Of a stretch of 64,000 nt of DNA, positions 1 through 13,400 are shown one piece after another. Position numbers and translations under genes: made by a program. Origin of the DNA: Platerodrilus igneus (lineage: Eukaryota > Arthropoda > Insecta > Coleoptera > Lycidae); NCBI GenBank assembly GCA_036346225.1, contig JARFIW010001104.1:10752001-10816000 (forward strand), written 5' to 3'. Under the pieces are notes generated by a model that worked only from the letters and a program-made list of their open reading frames with translations, was not told where the DNA came from and did no database searches. Each line of letters opens with the position of its first letter. The first letter of the stretch is position 1.

Positions 1-1307
1 ACCAATCACAGTAGATAGTGCAAAACAAACCAATCGAAGGAGACAAAGGAAGTTGGTGGTGGCAATTTTTTGGATGTGAAGTAACCATCTAGTACAGCAT
101 AAATCAATGACAGCAAGTATCATGCAAATTTGTTCAAATTCACTGCATCTTCACAAACAAAATTAGGACTAAATTATTACACATAATAGAGGTCACAGTG
201 CTGCTCAGATATCACATATATATTTGTAATACTTGGTTCTTTATACTCAATGTTATTATATGAGAGAGGTTAAACACAAAAATTGAAATATTTTACATTA
301 ATTCTGATTTAATCTTGCTCCCCCTTGCATCGTTGAATGGCACGATACATGCCATAAGTTAAAATATGTATTCCTAAAATTTACTGTGTTCGTTGTATCG
401 ATCAACTTCACACGAACCTGAAATAATAATTTTTGTTTTCCATATCTACTCAAAACGAGTTCAAATTACTATTCGTTTTATAATTTTCTGGGAGTGAACA
501 GAAAATTTAATTGAATAGCAATATTAGTTATGCTGCAAACACTAATTTTAAACGGCCCACGTTTCACCTCTGGACATAAGATTCCATTTACTTACTGAAT
601 ATTAGGATTATTAAAACTTTACCTGCTGACTAGCTTAAATAAGAATTACTGTTATTGTCCATGTTAATAACTTTAGCAGTTGCACCTAAAAGCTCTTCCC
701 GTTCAGTGTTATCTGCCTTTATTATTCGTTGCAGTCAGATTATGTCATAAACCCATATTAAACAAATTCAAATATCATTAAACTGGTGTCGTTCAGAAAA
801 ACCAAACTCTTTATAATTGCATAAGTTAAATGATGCCCTACATAAAATTACCAAATATCGATTCAGGAATACCAATTGTAGCATATTTAACTACAGTCAT
901 TTCAAAATTACTACCACGATTTCTACACATAAATAAGTGTTTTTTCTGTTAGTTGATTAAACTAAAATTTGTAGTGCATACATTAATGGCACTTTTAAAT
1001 AAACTAAACCCATTTTCCTAAAATAATTCAGTGTGACAACAATCCATACATGTTATTAATTTAAGTATAAGCAATTAATCAAATAAAATGTTGCATTGTA
1101 ACTTAAATAGTGACATGTGTTTTCTACAATTGTTAAACATATCAATTTATAATTATCAATCTAATTAAAATAATACTTACGATATGTTGATCTAAACCAA
1201 CGCCCAAAAATTAATAAGACTAATACAATGACATTCTGCATATAAAATAATTTAAATATTGCCATTTTAAAAATACTTGAATATAATTTATGCTTTCAAC
1301 AATTTAT
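1..1307. other. AT-rich sequence downstream of the RING-CH gene
   Basis: No coding region or recognisable repeat is seen. On the minus strand this is immediately 3' of the RING-CH gene stop codon, so its proximal part is probably that gene's 3' untranslated region. An AATAAA on the minus strand at 1308-1303 overlaps the stop codon and is too close to be a convincing poly(A) signal. The true 3' end cannot be placed by eye. Confidence 0.4.
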
Positions 1308-1446
1308 TTATAAACTTTGTGGTGCCGTCTCGCTTGTTTTAACATCTACTGTAACTGTACCACTTATGGTTGTCACATGATTTTCAATATTCAAAGAACC
1401 CACCTTTGCTCTATGATATGCGTTTGCTGTATTCTGACCCAAAAAC
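1308..1446 (-). CDS. RING-CH gene, exon 4 (C-terminal tail and stop)
   Basis: On the minus strand a pyrimidine-rich tract ending in TTTCAG at about 1453-1447 is followed at 1446 by an exon entered in phase 2. It encodes a split lysine, then a tail starting FLGQNTANAYHRAKV and ending with TAA at 1310-1308. The first residues extend the last membrane helix begun in exon 3. The rest is polar and rich in Thr, Val and Ser, with no recognised motif. Exon 4 lies 7.5 kb from exon 3. The link rests on splice signals, phase agreement and my recollection that related insect proteins end in a similar LGQN..AY.RAK segment. Confidence 0.78.
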
Positions 1447-4400
1447 CTGAAACAATAAAAACAACATTAAAGAAAGTATTCGACATATTTTTAAATTCAA
1501 CTAAACAATTGTCAATGCCAAAAATTGGCATTTTATAAATACTAGCAACAACTGCATAAATATAAGTAACTAAAACATAAAAATTTGACAAGAAAATCAA
1601 AATATTTCTTTAATTTAAAACATGACACTATAAATTATCATAAACAAGTCAACAATTATAAGACATAATTTATCATAATCATTTATAGAAAAAGCTACTG
1701 AAATAGAGTTCCAAAATCTAGTCAATGTTTCTATATTTGATTTCAGGATATAATATATTGAAAAAATGCAAAGAAAACCCTTGATCTTCATATTAGTAAG
1801 TATGGTAAAATGAACAGTTGCCACCCTCCAACATACCATCAGTGAGAAGTGGCAATTTATTGTATTTACTGTATTAGATTTAGCACACTTTATGAAAAAT
1901 AATTCCATTAAAAAATGTATTACCTTCACTACATATGCGTTACATATGCACTGTAGCTTTTATATCAAAAATATTGATACTTTTTTAAACTTTTGTCACG
2001 AATCCCTCCTCTATTAACAATTATTCTACATATTTTTTAATAATTTCACCATTTGTTTAAAGCAGCTAAATCCTCTCTAATTCTAAAATGATTAATACTT
2101 AGGCTAAAATAACCAATTCACAATCTTCGTCATTTTATGCTCGATTTCCAGTGGCAGTTGAAAAGCATCCAAGACTAAAGAATTTTCAAAATTTTTTAAG
2201 TGTACTCATATTCGGCTGTAATATAGTCGAGTTGGGATATAAAGTTTCGATATACTACAGCGGCTTGACGTTTTGTCGTTAGACCTACGAAAACAGCACA
2301 ACGTATCAACCTTTTCATTGTTTGAATAATTCATTTTCACTATTTTGCGCAGCACATAGCTATTAAGAACACAATAGCTCTTTTACTTATTAATATGATA
2401 GGTAATTCTGAATAAACAACTGAAATACAAGAGACTGATTGTTTCTGTTAACAAACGCAATTGAAATACAACTGAGTTTGTTAACAGAATCAATCAGTCT
2501 CCTATTGAAATTAAGTTACTTAAGTTAATTAGCGCATTTTATATAGAAATCGTTGGTTATGGCATATTGCCACAAAGACTATTTCAAGTAGAATATTTTT
2601 TATACAAAGAATACATTGTGTTCTATTTAAAAAAAAACAAAGTTACACACTATTGCTCAAATACAGCAGGCCATGAAAAATACTTAATCCCTCATAATTG
2701 TAGAGAAAATATATTTAAAAAATCTTTTTCTATGAAATTTTTCTATATCTTACATATTTCAGAAAATATATGTTAGCTAATGATAACTGTACTATCCTGC
2801 ATAGGTTACGATTAATGAATTATGTCCGACTCATGAAGGTATTGTAAAAGTGAAAACCAATGTTAGAGCTTATTTTTGGTGGACTAGACTTGATGCAGAA
2901 ATACAAAGTGTAGTTATAAACATAGTATAATGTCGCGACCAGAACCAAAGAAATCTAAGATAATGTCACATGAACAAACAACTTTTGTGAGAAAATTCAC
3001 ATTGATTTCTTAGGTCTTGTATAAGGCAAAATTATCCTTATCATTGTAGATAGTTTTTCAAAATGACTAGAAGTCTTTATTGTAACCTTTCTAATTATTT
3101 ATCTTTCTAAAAAATTAATGAGGTTAAAATTTTCCTGCTAAACTAGACACGAACTGTACTCTTATCTCAAGGCTTGCAGTGGGTTCTTTGAATTGTTATT
3201 CCTACTAGTAAAACCATACACTTGATGTAATCCAAGTTCAATAAACAATAACACATTGCCACTCATTTTAGTGAGTAAAAAATATATTAGTAATAATTAT
3301 GTAACCAATGTTATTTACAACCAAATTTACACAAAAAATAAGTGTTTTGTTTTTACAATATTTACAAAGGGAAATGTTGCCGACCGAACATAAAAATTTA
3401 AAAAATTGTTGCAATGCAAACAGCATAATCAAATTGCTAAATATTTTAGTTTGGAATGAAGTCGTCATGTATTTAAAGCGAGCTCGTTTTAATTGTTTGA
3501 CTTACACAAACTTAAAGTCCCTAAGTTAGTAATAATTCAGCAAAAAGATTAGGTTAATGAAATTTCATGTGCTGTTTTAAAAATTTTACAGTCACTTTTA
3601 TCTACGCATAACATTTAAAATATTGCTATTATAAGAAGAATAAAATTGGTAATACCGGTTTGCATGTGTGGTAAGTAGATAATTGTTGTTACCTGATAAA
3701 TAAGTTAAATAGCGATGTTACCTGGTAGACCTCAACCAGGACTCCCTATGGTCGATCGACTAAGATCAACACCTGTGCAAATAAAAGCTTCAAAAACGCC
3801 ATTGAACAGCATGCTCGGTTAACGGCTTTCAATAATTTACGATTCCATCAGCAAAATGTAATTTTGTAGATTCCAGGCGAAATAAATTTGTTATACTGAC
3901 AGCTGCTAACAATAAACTTCAGAAATGATGGGGCATTGCAGGGTGTGTTCAGAATGGCAACGTAGTATTTAAGATTTACCATGTACATATTCTATTTAAA
4001 AAATATGCATTTCTGGATACCATAGTAAATAAGACAGGATCGAAATTTTCTCCTCGTGCTTCCGGGAAAATTTTAGTATTGTGTGATTCTCGCCATAATT
4101 TAGTATTGCATACTTCTCGCAATAATTTAAGGTCACGCGAATCCATAACTAGATTCCACTTTCGTGAATCCATAACTAAATTAAGTTGCTGAAGTGAAAA
4201 ACCGGCATAAGATTTAACAATTTCAAATTAATAAAAGCGAATTAAACTTATCCACTTTCTGCTTTACACATTATAACAATGTGAAGAAACTACTTGTGAG
4301 CACCAAAGTACTTGATGCTTTTTCAGGCCCAGTTCAACTTTACAAGCTGAAGACCCATTTTCGTGCAGTGCTTAAATTAAAAAGGAAGACAAAATTCGCA

Positions 4401-7400
4401 TATCTATCCAAGTGAATAATATCCCACCTAAGCACAGCTGGTTTCAAAAATGTTGTTTTCAAGCAAACACGTTCCTACGAGGTCTGTATGTATGTATGAT
4501 TATCTATCTATCAGAATAAGGTAGAATATATTGCCTAACCAACAGTATTGTTAACAGAAAAATTTAAACTGTTACATTATTATGAACGACACAAGTCCTT
4601 ACCAACCATTGACAAATATCATGAATACTTCGCTCGTTATGGGTTACTAAAAATGGTGCAAACGGATAATGGTGGCCATCCTCTTCAAACAAATTTTCAA
4701 AGTTTTTATATGAAAATGAAATAGTTTTAATGACGCCACCAAGATATTCTACAACGAGTCGCTTGACAGAGAATAGTATTTGGAATTTTAAATTTTCATT
4801 AAAAAAATCCTTAAATGAAAGCAGCAATAGTCACGTTACCTTGTAAACCCTGATAAGCAGATATTTATTTCATTACAGAAACTCGATACACATAACTACT
4901 GATGTTACACTAACCAGTTTAATATTTAAGCACATCGTAACTGTTTGATAAACAATAGATGTAAAAACCCCACAATGGGATATTTTTGAGATTGCTCATC
5001 AAGACAAAATTTTCATAGCTGAGTGGACTGATTTGTAACAAAGGAACACCAAATTGATAAAAATGATAATAAATGCTGAGATTTACAATCTCGACAATGA
5101 GAATGCGATAAATAACAGAGTTGATACGTTTATTTTCACACATGCCCATATACCCACACACTCTCACATACTAATATAACTACACTGGGATTCTGTTTGA
5201 TTTTCTTTTTGTACTGTTTCTTAATTTTGTTTTGTAAACGGGGTTTGTCTTCTTCTTGCAGTTTTGCTGCTGCTATAATATGGGTTTTGTTTGCTTTAGT
5301 TTACTTCCCTGTTACTTTGGATTCACTTTTCTTTCCTTATCCTTTTGCTGGTCTTCTTGGCTGTCGGTCCAAATACCAGTTGTGTTTCGTCCATCCGCTC
5401 CTGTGGTATGCTCCTTTTCTTTGGAAACTGAGACTTTGTCGAATTTTCGGGCCTATCAGTATTTACTCTCTTTATTTGTTCGTTGGGAACGACTCCGGAT
5501 ACCACAGTTTGTAGTACAATGTTTCTTTTACCAGCGCTCTTCCTCTTGTTCTCCCTTGTTGTTCCTGTTTTGGGTGTTACTGCTCGGTTTCATTTTCGCT
5601 TTTCTTTTTTTTTTTATTTTGGTTTCTTCGCGGGAAACCAATCCTGTTCTGGAGATTGATAACTTTACTGTTGCTTTTGAGAAACATCCGTCCTTTGACG
5701 ACTTCGCAGTGCTGAGACCGTTCCACCTTAGTCCTCCTTGATTGCTTGGTACCCATCTTCCTTTTATCTTTTCTTCTTGGTTCACTTTCATTGATGTTCC
5801 AGTTTAATTTTTTTTTTGTTTGGAATCCTATTGTTTCTACGATTGGTCTATCGGGTCGGATACTAGTTGATTTGTTGTTTTTTTTGGCTTGTTTATAAGC
5901 GAATTTTTTTTTGTTTTTTTTTGTGGTTGGGTTTTTTGTACTGTCCATTCCTGTATTTTTGCTTTCCTACCCCGACCTTTTAATTTTGCTGGGGGGATTT
6001 GTTAAGTTTATTTTCGGCTCGGTAAAAATACATCCTTTTCTGGTAATGCATCATTCATTCGAATAGAGTCCGCTTAGATCTTTAGAACATCCTCCTGTAT
6101 CTTTACGGCTTTACAATAGTAGACTTCCTAATAATTTGCATTTCAATCTATTCACGTTACTAAATGAAAATTCTTTATATTAAATTAGATAGTCGGTACC
6201 TTGTTTTAGCTGTGTGCGGGTTTACTATTCTGATACCATATACGTACTTCTTGATTGCAACGACTTGGTTCGCATCGAAATAAGGTATCGGTCTATTGAA
6301 TAAACCCGTGTTTCAAGTTTTTAATCACCTGTTCGATAACACTAGCATTTGCATGGAATGCTTATTATTGGAAACTAATTGTTTGTTACTAAATTCTGTC
6401 CTAGAGACAACAACAATTACTCGTCGTTGTCATTTAAATTTTTTTGTGTTTCCGTTCTTCCGAATTTCGCACACACCATTGTGTGGTAAGTATTTTAATT
6501 GGAAAAAAATGTACGTTTCTTTTGTACCGGTTCTATTCTGTGCCTGTAATTTTTTTGTTTTGTAGAGTCTTCCGGTGGATAGGACCGTCCTGTCACCTTC
6601 GCCCTAAATGATAAGGCGAGTGCCGCCCTTTTTTATGGCACAACTTACGTGGTCCTAGGCCCCACTACTCCGCTCCGACTCTAAGGAGGGTTAATAGGGC
6701 CATCAGCATCGACACATGGGCGAGCGTTGATCCGTTATATGGATTTTATTATATATACTAATCCTTTACCATGAGAACTTCACGTAATTACCTTTATTCT
6801 CACGATGGTGATTTTCTATTTAAGACAAGTATGGCTATGATCAGAAATTTTTATAATTAATGGCCTGGTAGTGAAAATAATTGTACATATGTGAGTGTAT
6901 ATGGATTATTCATATTGTATTTACGGGGACCACTGTAGTAATTTATTTGTAGGTATTTGTTTCTAGGCTTACTATGATCACTTAGAGCTGTGATTTTAAG
7001 AGTTGTACTGTTGGTTTTCTTTTGTAATTAAGATGGCGAAGCGACCTAAAAACCACAGCTCGCCATTGTAAAAAAAATAGCTTTCTTTTGGGTTTTGCTT
7101 TTAGATGTACATTGTAGTTATTGAGTATGCATTTCTGAGTACTACTGTGCTCATGTAATATATTTTGTTTAATTATTTAATTATAAGTTTTTTTTATGTT
7201 TTGTAATGAGTTATGAATGAGGGCGAGTATATTTTTTTTATTTCAGGCCTCCCTTTATTTCGTAGTGGAAATACTTCGCCTACTCACCGACTGATCCCGG
7301 TCATCGCTTACTTTTGGTTTTATTGTAGGCGACGGCAATGTACGTAGCAGCTTAAACTCTACACTGTAGAGGATGGCTTCAAGGAAGTAGCACAAAATGA

Positions 7401-10400
7401 AAGTCCCTGGGAAGAGTGTGTGGGTACGAACAGTAAACGTGGTGCACAAACCCTTGCAGCAACCAAATGTAACGAAGTATCGAACACAAATGGTCTAATG
7501 TTAATGTATATAAAACAGCCTAATATCGTCGAACAAAAAACCTCTTATGTTCCTAACAGTAACATTAATGTAGACCTAAAAAGGTATCAAGCATCTAAAC
7601 TATGAGGGAGGTATTGTAGTGTATTTATATCTAAATGAAACGTGCCGTTGTTTATTTCTGTTCCTTGACTGTTTATATCTGTAACAAAATTCATCTAGAA
7701 TCATCTCAGAATTAGGTTTTATTTTAGTTATTGGTTCACCTCGATACATAACATGGATGATCACAAACGACAAATTGTAGATAATAAATTTGCGTGTATA
7801 ATTTCTTAGATGTTTTAGGCATTAAAATTAGCTTTACTGGTGAAAAATATCATCCAAAATACTCGTACTATAATTAAAATGAAACGCTTTTAATGCATTG
7901 AACAATTACTGAAATTGTAAAATCCTCTACTATACTCATAACAAAAGAATTCCAGTGTGTGTTATTATTACATGAACTTTAACTACACTAACAATGGTAA
8001 CATAACATTTCAAGCAGTTGTGATATAATCCTAAAGTTATGAATAACCTTTAAAAGTCTAGCTTATGATGAATTGAACTCGACCATTAAAAGCCATTTAA
8101 AGTAATAGTATATTATTTTATACCAAGAAGTAAAACTTTTCATGGTGCGCCTCTGTTTACATGCCAAACGTTAATGAGGCAGGTAATAAAGGCAAGCCAT
8201 GAAAAGTCACTTCTCCACCACATAAAATATACTATTTTTCCTTGAAACGTTCTGCAAAATATACGAAAATTTCTAATTTTCATATATTTTTACAGATACT
8301 AATTTTCCGTGTTTGGTTAATATTAAAGGCGGCTTATGATTAGTTATCTTTGTGACACAAATTAGTACTACACAATTGTTGTGAAATGAGGAAGCATTCG
8401 TAAAATGCAAAGTTCTGAAACTGAATCTGCGGTAAATGAAGCAGTGTCGTACCTTGAAATGACAAAATCTGGGGACAATATTGCACAGCTTTATTTTTCA
8501 AAATGCTACCCTTAAAAAATGCAGATTTAATATTACATTGTACAATAAAAATAAAGTGTAACTGTTATTTATCGTTATTTATATTGTTGTTTTACGTCAC
8601 TTATTTGATAATGTCATGACAATACTTTCACCTCAGGCGACTAGAAGGAAAACAGTTGCCGGTGAAAAAGTGACATTTTTCTCAAGCCGACTCAGTTAAA
8701 TAATGACCTAATATTTTAACGTTTACAGAAACAAGAATTTTTCTATATTACATAAAAATCTTATGATCAAATTATTAAAGGTGAAAATTATTCAAAATAA
8801 GCAATCTTCAGTTTCTGTTTCTTTCAAAATTAAACTACGCGCATGCAATGTTTCTCGGTCATAAACTCTGTGTATGGAAATCACTGCTCTAAATAGTCCT
8901 AAATTTTATACAAATTACTTACTTAATGCATATGTAAACAGCCAACACAGCAACACTTGCACTTAACATGCGAATATATGGATCTTCAAAAATTTGTATC
9001 GCAGTCCATGCTACAGCGACAGCAGAACACAAACAAGTTACTATAATAGCTGTACTTCCCCAATGTTTCGCAGTAAAACCTTTTTCCCAATCCAACTTTT
9101 CAGTCGCATGAACATTATAAGGTTGATCACAAACTTTACATCGTAATACTTCGGTACTAGTAGAGGAACTCTCCATTAACCACCGCCTGAGACAATCATG
9201 ATGGACACTAGATACGTCCCCAATACAAGAACAAGGTTGTATAAGAGGTTCTGCTTTATCGGCATCGTAGCATATCCAACATTCTCGCTTGTCAACAAAT
9301 GTTTCAGATTCAGAGTTATCGTCATTAGTTGGTTGGTTATCATCCCACTGTTTTTGATCCAATTTGGCAAGTAACTTTCGAGGGTTCAAAATCCATAATT
9401 CACTGGGTGTAATGCAATTCCACAAAACAGCTGAAAACCAAACGACTATACCTATTTCAACAACCCGAAATAGTACATCATGCCAGTTACGAGAATTAAT
9501 TGGCACTTTAGTTTTCCAAAACTCTGAAAGCATTTCAGAAAATAAAAAGCCCACCATTATCATTAACATAAGTGCATGGCTTAATAGTCCAACTCGTGAC
9601 TGATGCAACTGTGAGTTATTTATTTCTGGGAAAACTTGATTGCAATTTAATGGTTCACCTTCCGCAGTGGCTAGCTGAACTTGTGTTTTAATAAATCCAC
9701 CTCGTACCTAAAATAAAGTTTAAAGAAATATCAACTAATTATTTGAAATAGCACTAACCTTAAAATATACTTCAACGCCATATATTAAAAAAAATATTAC
9801 TACTATAAAAAGTAGTACAGCATAGCATCCATTAAAAATATGGTTGTAGAAAGATTGATCCTCAGCTGGTGGTTGAGCAAACTGTGTTGTTATAACTTCA
9901 GCGAATAACAAACTATAGCTGATTATATTGAACGTTAGAAATCCCAAAAATGACTTTGATAAAAATCGAGGTTTCTCCAATGGAATGCCAGGTAGATGGA
10001 ATGCCTGTCGAAATAAACATCATAATTAATTTAATTACTGTATTCTATGTAAGTATTTAATCCTACCATAACTGCTGTTAATTTATTTCACTTTAAATTT
10101 ACAGCCAAATTTAACATCGCAATTATTGTTGGATGCTCATCCAAATAAGAAGAACTACATATGAAAGACGCATATTCTCAACTATATCACATGAAAATTA
10201 CACCATTTTGAATTCAATTTTGTTGCGCCTTTTTGGCTTTACATTTTATTCTAATATTTAACTTTAGGAATAAGGAAGCCTTTTCCCATCCTTAATTTAA
10301 GTTTTTACATGTAAGTTCCACGACTATAGTTACCACGAATTCCAGGAAATTATCTTATGTTATTATCGTATCTTTTTACCTAACATATCTACTATTTCTG

Positions 10401-13400
10401 CTCCAATTACCGCTTTTATTAAAAATAAAAAGAAATAACAATCAATTGATTGGACTTGCGATGACCAAAAAGCTTTTAATTACCTCTGCCCCACATTCTA
10501 ATTTCACCAAATTACATGAAAACATTTTGCATTCAAACTGATGCCTTGTTTACTGGCATAGGAGCCATTTTATTTTAAGAAAAAAATGCCAAACAAAAAT
10601 ATTTCGCTACGGAGCATGATCTTCTCAGAGTAATTTTTGGAATTGAAAATTTTAGGAGTTATGTCAAAGGAACCCAGTTCATAGTCATTATCGATTGTGC
10701 TGCTCTTATCTGGTTAAACAATTTAAAACAATCTGCTAGACGTTTAGTCAGATGGAGTTTATGTATCTCATAGTTAAGTTTACTGTTCGTCGCACATCTG
10801 GAAAACTAAATATCATACCCGATGCCCTTTCTCGTGATATGCCTGCTTTAAACCTTCCTAATTTAACTCCTGACACCTGGTATTCTAATATGGTGAATAA
10901 AGTTACCGAAAATTCTGAAAACTGCCCATTATTTCGTGTGATAGGAGATAGCTTATATAAAATTGTTAGCACTTCTTCATCTAAAGTTGCAAATGTACCT
11001 GAATCGAAATTAGTAAAAGATGCAAATCACTTGAAGAAGAACCCACCGTCATAATGTGCACAACGCAAAATCGGTTTGGGAAAGTTCATTATATGTAACT
11101 AGAGGTTGCAGTTTTCAGGTTTCAGTGGAGTGGAATTTTGTATAATCAACCAATCAGAAATTACCTTGCGTCCATCTAGACTTACATTGTAGAACACAGC
11201 CGATGTATCATGGGTGTTTTGTTTTCTGTTGGTTTGGCATTTTGCAATTTACATCAGTTGTAAAACAATTCTTTTTAGAACTAAATTACGTCGTATTTTT
11301 ATTGTGCGCAGGAGTATTTATAAAATGCACCCATAACATCACCATAATAACTCAACTACGTGACTGTTACTACACTTCTACGCAATCTGTCAAATGTCCT
11401 GGGTTCTGATGATTTGCCTCTAGCTACCACAAATCAACCTGAAGTTTTGAAAATATTTCATGATGATCCTACCTCCGCGCATTTAGGCATTACAAAAACT
11501 ATATATAGAATAATAACGTTTGGAACACTTGCAGATCAAGAGGCAACATGCATCCAAGTGTATGATAGGATGCCAACAGTTATAAAATAAATTCGCATAA
11601 AAATAAACGATACAAAAGCCCAACGATTAGATAATATTTATGCACAGAAGATAATACTACACGAAAAATTTTTTTATCGATGAAAAACAAAGAAAACTAT
11701 GTGTATTTACATAATTAAAAGTAAGGCGGCAAGCAGAAGTTTCAAGTTAATTGTTAAAGGTAAAATTTACAATTAAAATGGTGTAATTCATGAGTTAATG
11801 ATGGTACCATAGGGTATAATTTACATAAGATAGATATTAGAAATTAATATTGAAGAAAATTGCTAATTGTGTTAGATAGGAAATGATTAAGTGTCATTTT
11901 CAGTTTTAAGATAGCAAAGGTAATTTTTATGTAAGGTTATGTACACCCAAACTAAATAAGTGAGAAATTAAGTTAAACAAATAGATGTTTTTGCAATTGG
12001 CTATATTTATTTAGTAGATAATCAAAATCGAAGGTACTGTTTTATATTTCTAATAAGTGTTTTTAAAAATATACATAACTAACGCAAACAATATCCCTGG
12101 TAGAAAACGTGAAATATATTGTAAAAACGATTTTAGATACTGAATAAAAAGTTAGGTTCATTTATGTGTACGTAAGCAAGATATTTGACCGTTAATTAAC
12201 TGATGATGAAATTTGATGAGCTTATTAGGAAAAAATTATTTTAACTCGTCCACATTAGATATTTTAATATAAGAACGTTTTCCTCGGCCATGAATTATGG
12301 GTTAGATTTTTAATTGGAAGTGCAACCTGTCCGTTCATCATAATAGGATGCTTTTTATTTGCAGCGCTTTACTCGCTGATTGGGTCAACATCTACTATTA
12401 TTTGTACGTTCACCATAGTCACGCAGTGTGCATTGTCTTGATGAAGATACCCTGGTATTTTATGTATCTAATGTTAGTACTGACTCATTAAGGTAAATAC
12501 TTTCCTTTATTTAGTATATGTGAACATTTCACAAGAAGATTTGCAAATTTCCTAACTCGTTAGTAATAGATAAAATTGGTGATTGTCCTATGTTTTGTTG
12601 CGGAAATTTCAAAGAAACATATATATTTTATTGGGCGTTTAAAACAACTCTCGTTTTAAAACAAAAATATTAAGAATTTTATTGAAATAAATTTATAATT
12701 AGTGCAGTAATGCAGATGCCAATTCTAATATTTTTGACTTGTTGATAGTTCAAAGTTATAATTATAAAGGTGACACACTAGTTCTGAGATTACTTTTTGT
12801 GTATAATTCTAGAAACAAACGACATGCACACTTGTGTCATATTTTATCTACTCTAGCCAGATGTGAATTAGAAAATTCATTAACTTTGATGAATTATAAA
12901 TTATCTTTGATATATTTTGAATAAAGTCAAACTTGAGTAAAGCGTTTTTCGCTTATTGTAAATATATTGTAGTTATAGATCAGTCTTAAGAATTGATTAT
13001 AAGTTTAAACTGGATAATACTTGTAAATACTTCCTGTATGTTTGTTGTGGTTTGTTTTGAATTCTTCTTGATTTTTCTTAGGTATTAAACCACTCAGAGT
13101 TTTTAAAATTGTCTTTATTTACATTTCGATCCATGATCTAGGATCGTTGGAAGTAGTCAGCAATTCCGTTACTTTCAAAGCTGTCCTTCCATCCTACCCA
13201 AGTACAAGACTTATCTCGATTTTTAAGGGATCCGCTAAACCCCACCAGGCATTCTATCCGACCTATATGTGGGGCACTCTTAATTCTAGAAGGTTCAGTG
13301 CATCAAAACAAAACCAAAAATTATTCATTGATGACATAAATTAATGCGTGAGAAACACAGGACCGCTAAAATGCAAAACTGCATATATAAGTAAACTGCA

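Noticed and set aside
1303..1308. Poly(A) signal AATAAA of the RING-CH gene
   Set aside because: It overlaps the stop codon; in an AT-rich genome this is expected by chance.
5197..5741. Two overlapping plus-strand ORFs of 105 and 161 codons
   Set aside because: They are rich in Phe, Leu, Cys and Ser because the plus strand is T-rich; no motif, and the frames overlap each other.
12198..12220. CTGATGATG as a hammerhead core
   Set aside because: The core breaks after CTGATGA, and no stem II or flanking stem I pairing is found.
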